From Verrucomicrobiota bacterium (lineage in GTDB: Bacteria; Verrucomicrobiota; Verrucomicrobiia; Chthoniobacterales; UBA10450): 8,354 bases of DNA. The stretch is from NCBI GenBank assembly GCA_003219945.1, contig QHQV01000311.1, positions 1 through 8,354 on the forward strand, given 5' to 3'. Position 1 is the first letter of the stretch, and every line of letters starts with the position of its first letter. The translations under genes and the position numbers were made by a program. Shown here piece by piece: positions 6,329 to 8,354 of this stretch. The notes below the pieces were generated by a model. That model was given only the letters and a program-made list of their open reading frames with translations, searched no databases and was not told the origin of the DNA.

Positions 6329-8354
6329 TCAGCTTCTGCGCACTTCCAGTTGTTTGCGCAAAATAAAATGCAGCACGACAAGCAGTACGAGTATGGACAC
6401 GAGTAGGACCATCGTGTCGAAAGTGAACACGCCGAACGCGATCCCGAAATAGCGTTTCTCGAGACCGAAGAACACGTTTGGTTTATTGCCGCGGCGATAA
6501 TCGTTCTGCTCCATCTCCGCTCTTGAGATCAGGTCCGACACCTTCTGGTTCACGTAGAGTTGGTCCGCTGTGATGGGTCCCTTCGCATCTTTGAACAACA
6601 AGCGATCGAATCTTTGCTTCCCCGCAATGACCGGATCCACCCGCTTCAGATATCGGTCGACTTCCCTCGCGGACGGTCCTTCCAAGCCCGAGAGCAATGC
6701 CAATACGTCTGTCAAATCGTTAAGATGCGCTCGTTGCTGAGGCGTGTCCGCTTTCGGCGCGAGCTTTTGGATTTCATCATGAGCGCGGTCCTGGCGTTTT
6801 GTGAGCGGATTGAGCGTGGCTTGGGCAACAATCATTTCTTCGTACGACCAGCGCATGGCGATGAACTGGCAGACCAGTGGCACCTGTAGCTTGCTTTCCG
6901 TCTTTCTCGTCTTTTCCGAATTCGGATGTTCGGAGAACCAGTGCGAAAAAGAATAAAGTAGACCAAGGTTCCGGTTCATGTCCTCGTATTTGATGAGCGC
7001 GCCGCCCATGATGATCTGCGGAATTAAAACGAGCGGTACGATATTGGCCGCGGTTTTCGGATCGGCCACAAGAGACGAGATAACGAGCCCCAACGCCACG
7101 CCGCTCATCGCTGTCACAAACATTATGGCGGAGTCGATCCAAAACATACCCCGGATCTGCAGAACGAAATTGCCGATCAGCACGAAAAGAACACATTGAA
7201 TAAGCGCGAAAAACCCGAGTGTGATCGTCTTGGAGATTACGTAGTAGGACAGCCGCACCTTGATATTGCGCTCGCGTTGAAGCACCGGCCGATCCCGGAT
7301 GATATCGTCAGCGCTGTTTGTTAGCCCCAGAAACATTGCGACGATGAGACCGAGAAATAAGAACGTCGGGATGTGATAAGCCGAAGCAAAATCGTACGTC
7401 CCGTTTTCTGAGTACCGCAGGATCGTTCCAATCAGCAATGCCAGCACTGGCGAGACACCTATGGTGATCACGAGATTCGCCCGGTTGCGCAATTTGCTCG
7501 TGAATGCACGCCGCAGCACCGTACGAAATTGCGTCCATTCATCGTGCCACCGCACCGGCAACCGCTTCCTTTGCATTGGTGCGACCGGCAACGGGCCGGC
7601 CTCCTCCTGTTGCAAGGAGACTTGCTTGACGTCTTGGATCAATCGGAACGCCTCGTATTTGTCGCGCCAAAAATCCGGCGAGTAACGGCGCGACGGGACG
7701 AGCTGTCCACGACTGTTTTCCTCGTAGATGACGTCACCGCTCAAATCGCGCAGCGGCGTCTCGAGTACATCAAATATGAATTCTGGGCGGGTAGTTCCAC
7801 ATGATGGACATGCGCCCAGTTCAGCACCGAATTGGTGTTGATGTTCCGCTTCGGCGAAATACCGTAGGGCGTCAGAAGGCGCGCCAAAAAACACGAGCCG
7901 CCCACCCTTGTCGAGCAAGATCACCTTCTGAAACATCTGGAAGATCTTCGAGCTCGGCTGGTGAATGGTGACAACGACGATTTTGTTGTGTGCCATGCTC
8001 CGAATGATTTCGATTACGTGTTCGGAATCTTTCGATGAGAGACCGGAAGTAGGTTCGTCAAACAGATAAACATCCGACATTCCGATCATATCGAGCCCGA
8101 TGTTGAGCCGTTTCCGCTCGCCACCGCTTAATGTTTTCTTCTCAGGACTGCCGACCACGGCGTCGCGACGTTCGCTTAGACCGAGCTCGATCAGCTTTGC
8201 GTCCAGCCGCCGGACGCGGTCACGCTTGGAGAGATGTGGCGCGCGGATGGCAGCCGCGAACTGCAAATTTTCAGCAATGGTGAGGTGCTCGTCGAACGCG
8301 TCCTGTTGCGGCATGTAACTGACGTATTGCTTCAGAACGTCTAGGTTTCGATAA
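6329..8354 (-). CDS. ABCG-like ABC transporter (ATPase fused to membrane domain), N-terminus outside window
   Basis: One polypeptide carries an ATP-binding domain followed by an ABC2-type membrane domain, the reversed order of the ABCG subfamily. The frame is open to the window edge, reading YRNLDVLKQYVSYMPQQDAF into the Q-loop, so the Met at 8312-8314 is internal and the Walker A is outside. Numbered from that Met, the signature LSGGERKR is at 62-69, Walker B plus D-loop (VYLFDEPTSGL) at 82-92 and the H-loop His at 118. A linker follows with HQH (158-160) and CPSC (169-172). Predicted membrane helices lie at about 279-299, 312-332, 359-386, 393-416 and 421-441. After a loop of roughly 180 residues, a last helix spans 623-651 and a short basic tail ends in EVRRS. 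The NBD would be cytoplasmic and the long loop extracytoplasmic. Related bacterial proteins often carry an N-terminal FHA domain, which cannot be checked here. The substrate is unknown. Confidence 0.94.
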   Translation of the reverse strand, partial: YRNLDVLKQYVSYMPQQDAFDEHLTIAENLQFAAAIRAPHLSKRDRVRRLDAKLIELGLSERRDAVVGSPEKKTLSGGERKRLNIGLDMIGMSDVYLFDEPTSGLSSKDSEHVIEIIRSMAHNKIVVVTIHQPSSKIFQMFQKVILLDKGGRLVFFGAPSDALRYFAEAEHQHQFGAELGACPSCGTTRPEFIFDVLETPLRDLSGDVIYEENSRGQLVPSRRYSPDFWRDKYEAFRLIQDVKQVSLQQEEAGPLPVAPMQRKRLPVRWHDEWTQFRTVLRRAFTSKLRNRANLVITIGVSPVLALLIGTILRYSENGTYDFASAYHIPTFLFLGLIVAMFLGLTNSADDIIRDRPVLQRERNIKVRLSYYVISKTITLGFFALIQCVLFVLIGNFVLQIRGMFWIDSAIMFVTAMSGVALGLVISSLVADPKTAANIVPLVLIPQIIMGGALIKYEDMNRNLGLLYSFSHWFSEHPNSEKTRKTESKLQVPLVCQFIAMRWSYEEMIVAQATLNPLTKRQDRAHDEIQKLAPKADTPQQRAHLNDLTDVLALLSGLEGPSAREVDRYLKRVDPVIAGKQRFDRLLFKDAKGPITADQLYVNQKVSDLISRAEMEQNDYRRGNKPNVFFGLEKRYFGIAFGVFTFDTMVLLVSILVLLVVLHFILRKQLEVRRS

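Noticed and set aside
8312..8314. ATG as the start of the ABC transporter
   Set aside because: Translation continues upstream in frame to the edge with sequence typical of the region before a Q-loop, and a start here would leave an ATPase without Walker A.

Overview
The window is about 8.35 kb of chromosome-like bacterial DNA, moderately GC-rich and densely coding. It holds seven protein genes, two of them cut by the window edges. No RNA genes, CRISPR arrays, transposase genes or prophage genes were seen. My best guess at the source is a soil-type Verrucomicrobiota bacterium (Spartobacteria/Chthoniobacterales-like). This rests on recalled family resemblance of the anti-sigma-like protein (N-terminal RLKRYEQPPPGYFE), of the LigA helix-hairpin-helix region, and of the short interspersed repeats. 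It is an inference, not a database result.

Layout from left to right. A plus-strand NAD+-dependent DNA ligase (ligA) enters from the left edge without its N-terminus and ends at 1887. Everything else is on the minus strand and converges on ligA across a 47-bp gap. Read in the direction of transcription (right to left) these genes are: an ABCG-like ABC transporter cut by the right edge (8354-6329); an M24 Xaa-Pro-type metallopeptidase (6254-5121); a 194-bp intergenic stretch with repeats; a YugP-type membrane zinc metallopeptidase (4926-4180); an ECF sigma factor (4160-3474); a small single-pass membrane protein that is probably its anti-sigma factor (3459-2971); and an exported HtrA-like protein with a PDZ domain (2993-1935).

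The most interesting part is the block at 1935-4160. The sigma factor, membrane anti-sigma candidate and HtrA/PDZ protein are nearly contiguous or overlapping, and a membrane metalloprotease lies 19 bp upstream. This resembles an envelope-stress module of the RpoE/RseA/DegS type, but the HtrA-like protein has lost all three catalytic residues (His to Thr, Asp to Gly, Ser to Ala). It would therefore act as a sensor or scaffold, not a protease. The anti-sigma candidate also lacks a zinc-binding HxxxCxxC motif and ends in an aromatic-x-Phe C-terminus, like ligands of DegS-type PDZ domains.

The second notable feature is a perfect 27-bp inverted repeat (5016-5042 and 6268-6294) flanking the M24 peptidase gene. 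Each copy has a GC-rich hairpin-like sequence on its outer side. The right copy fills most of the peptidase's leader and can give a false N-terminal extension to that protein.
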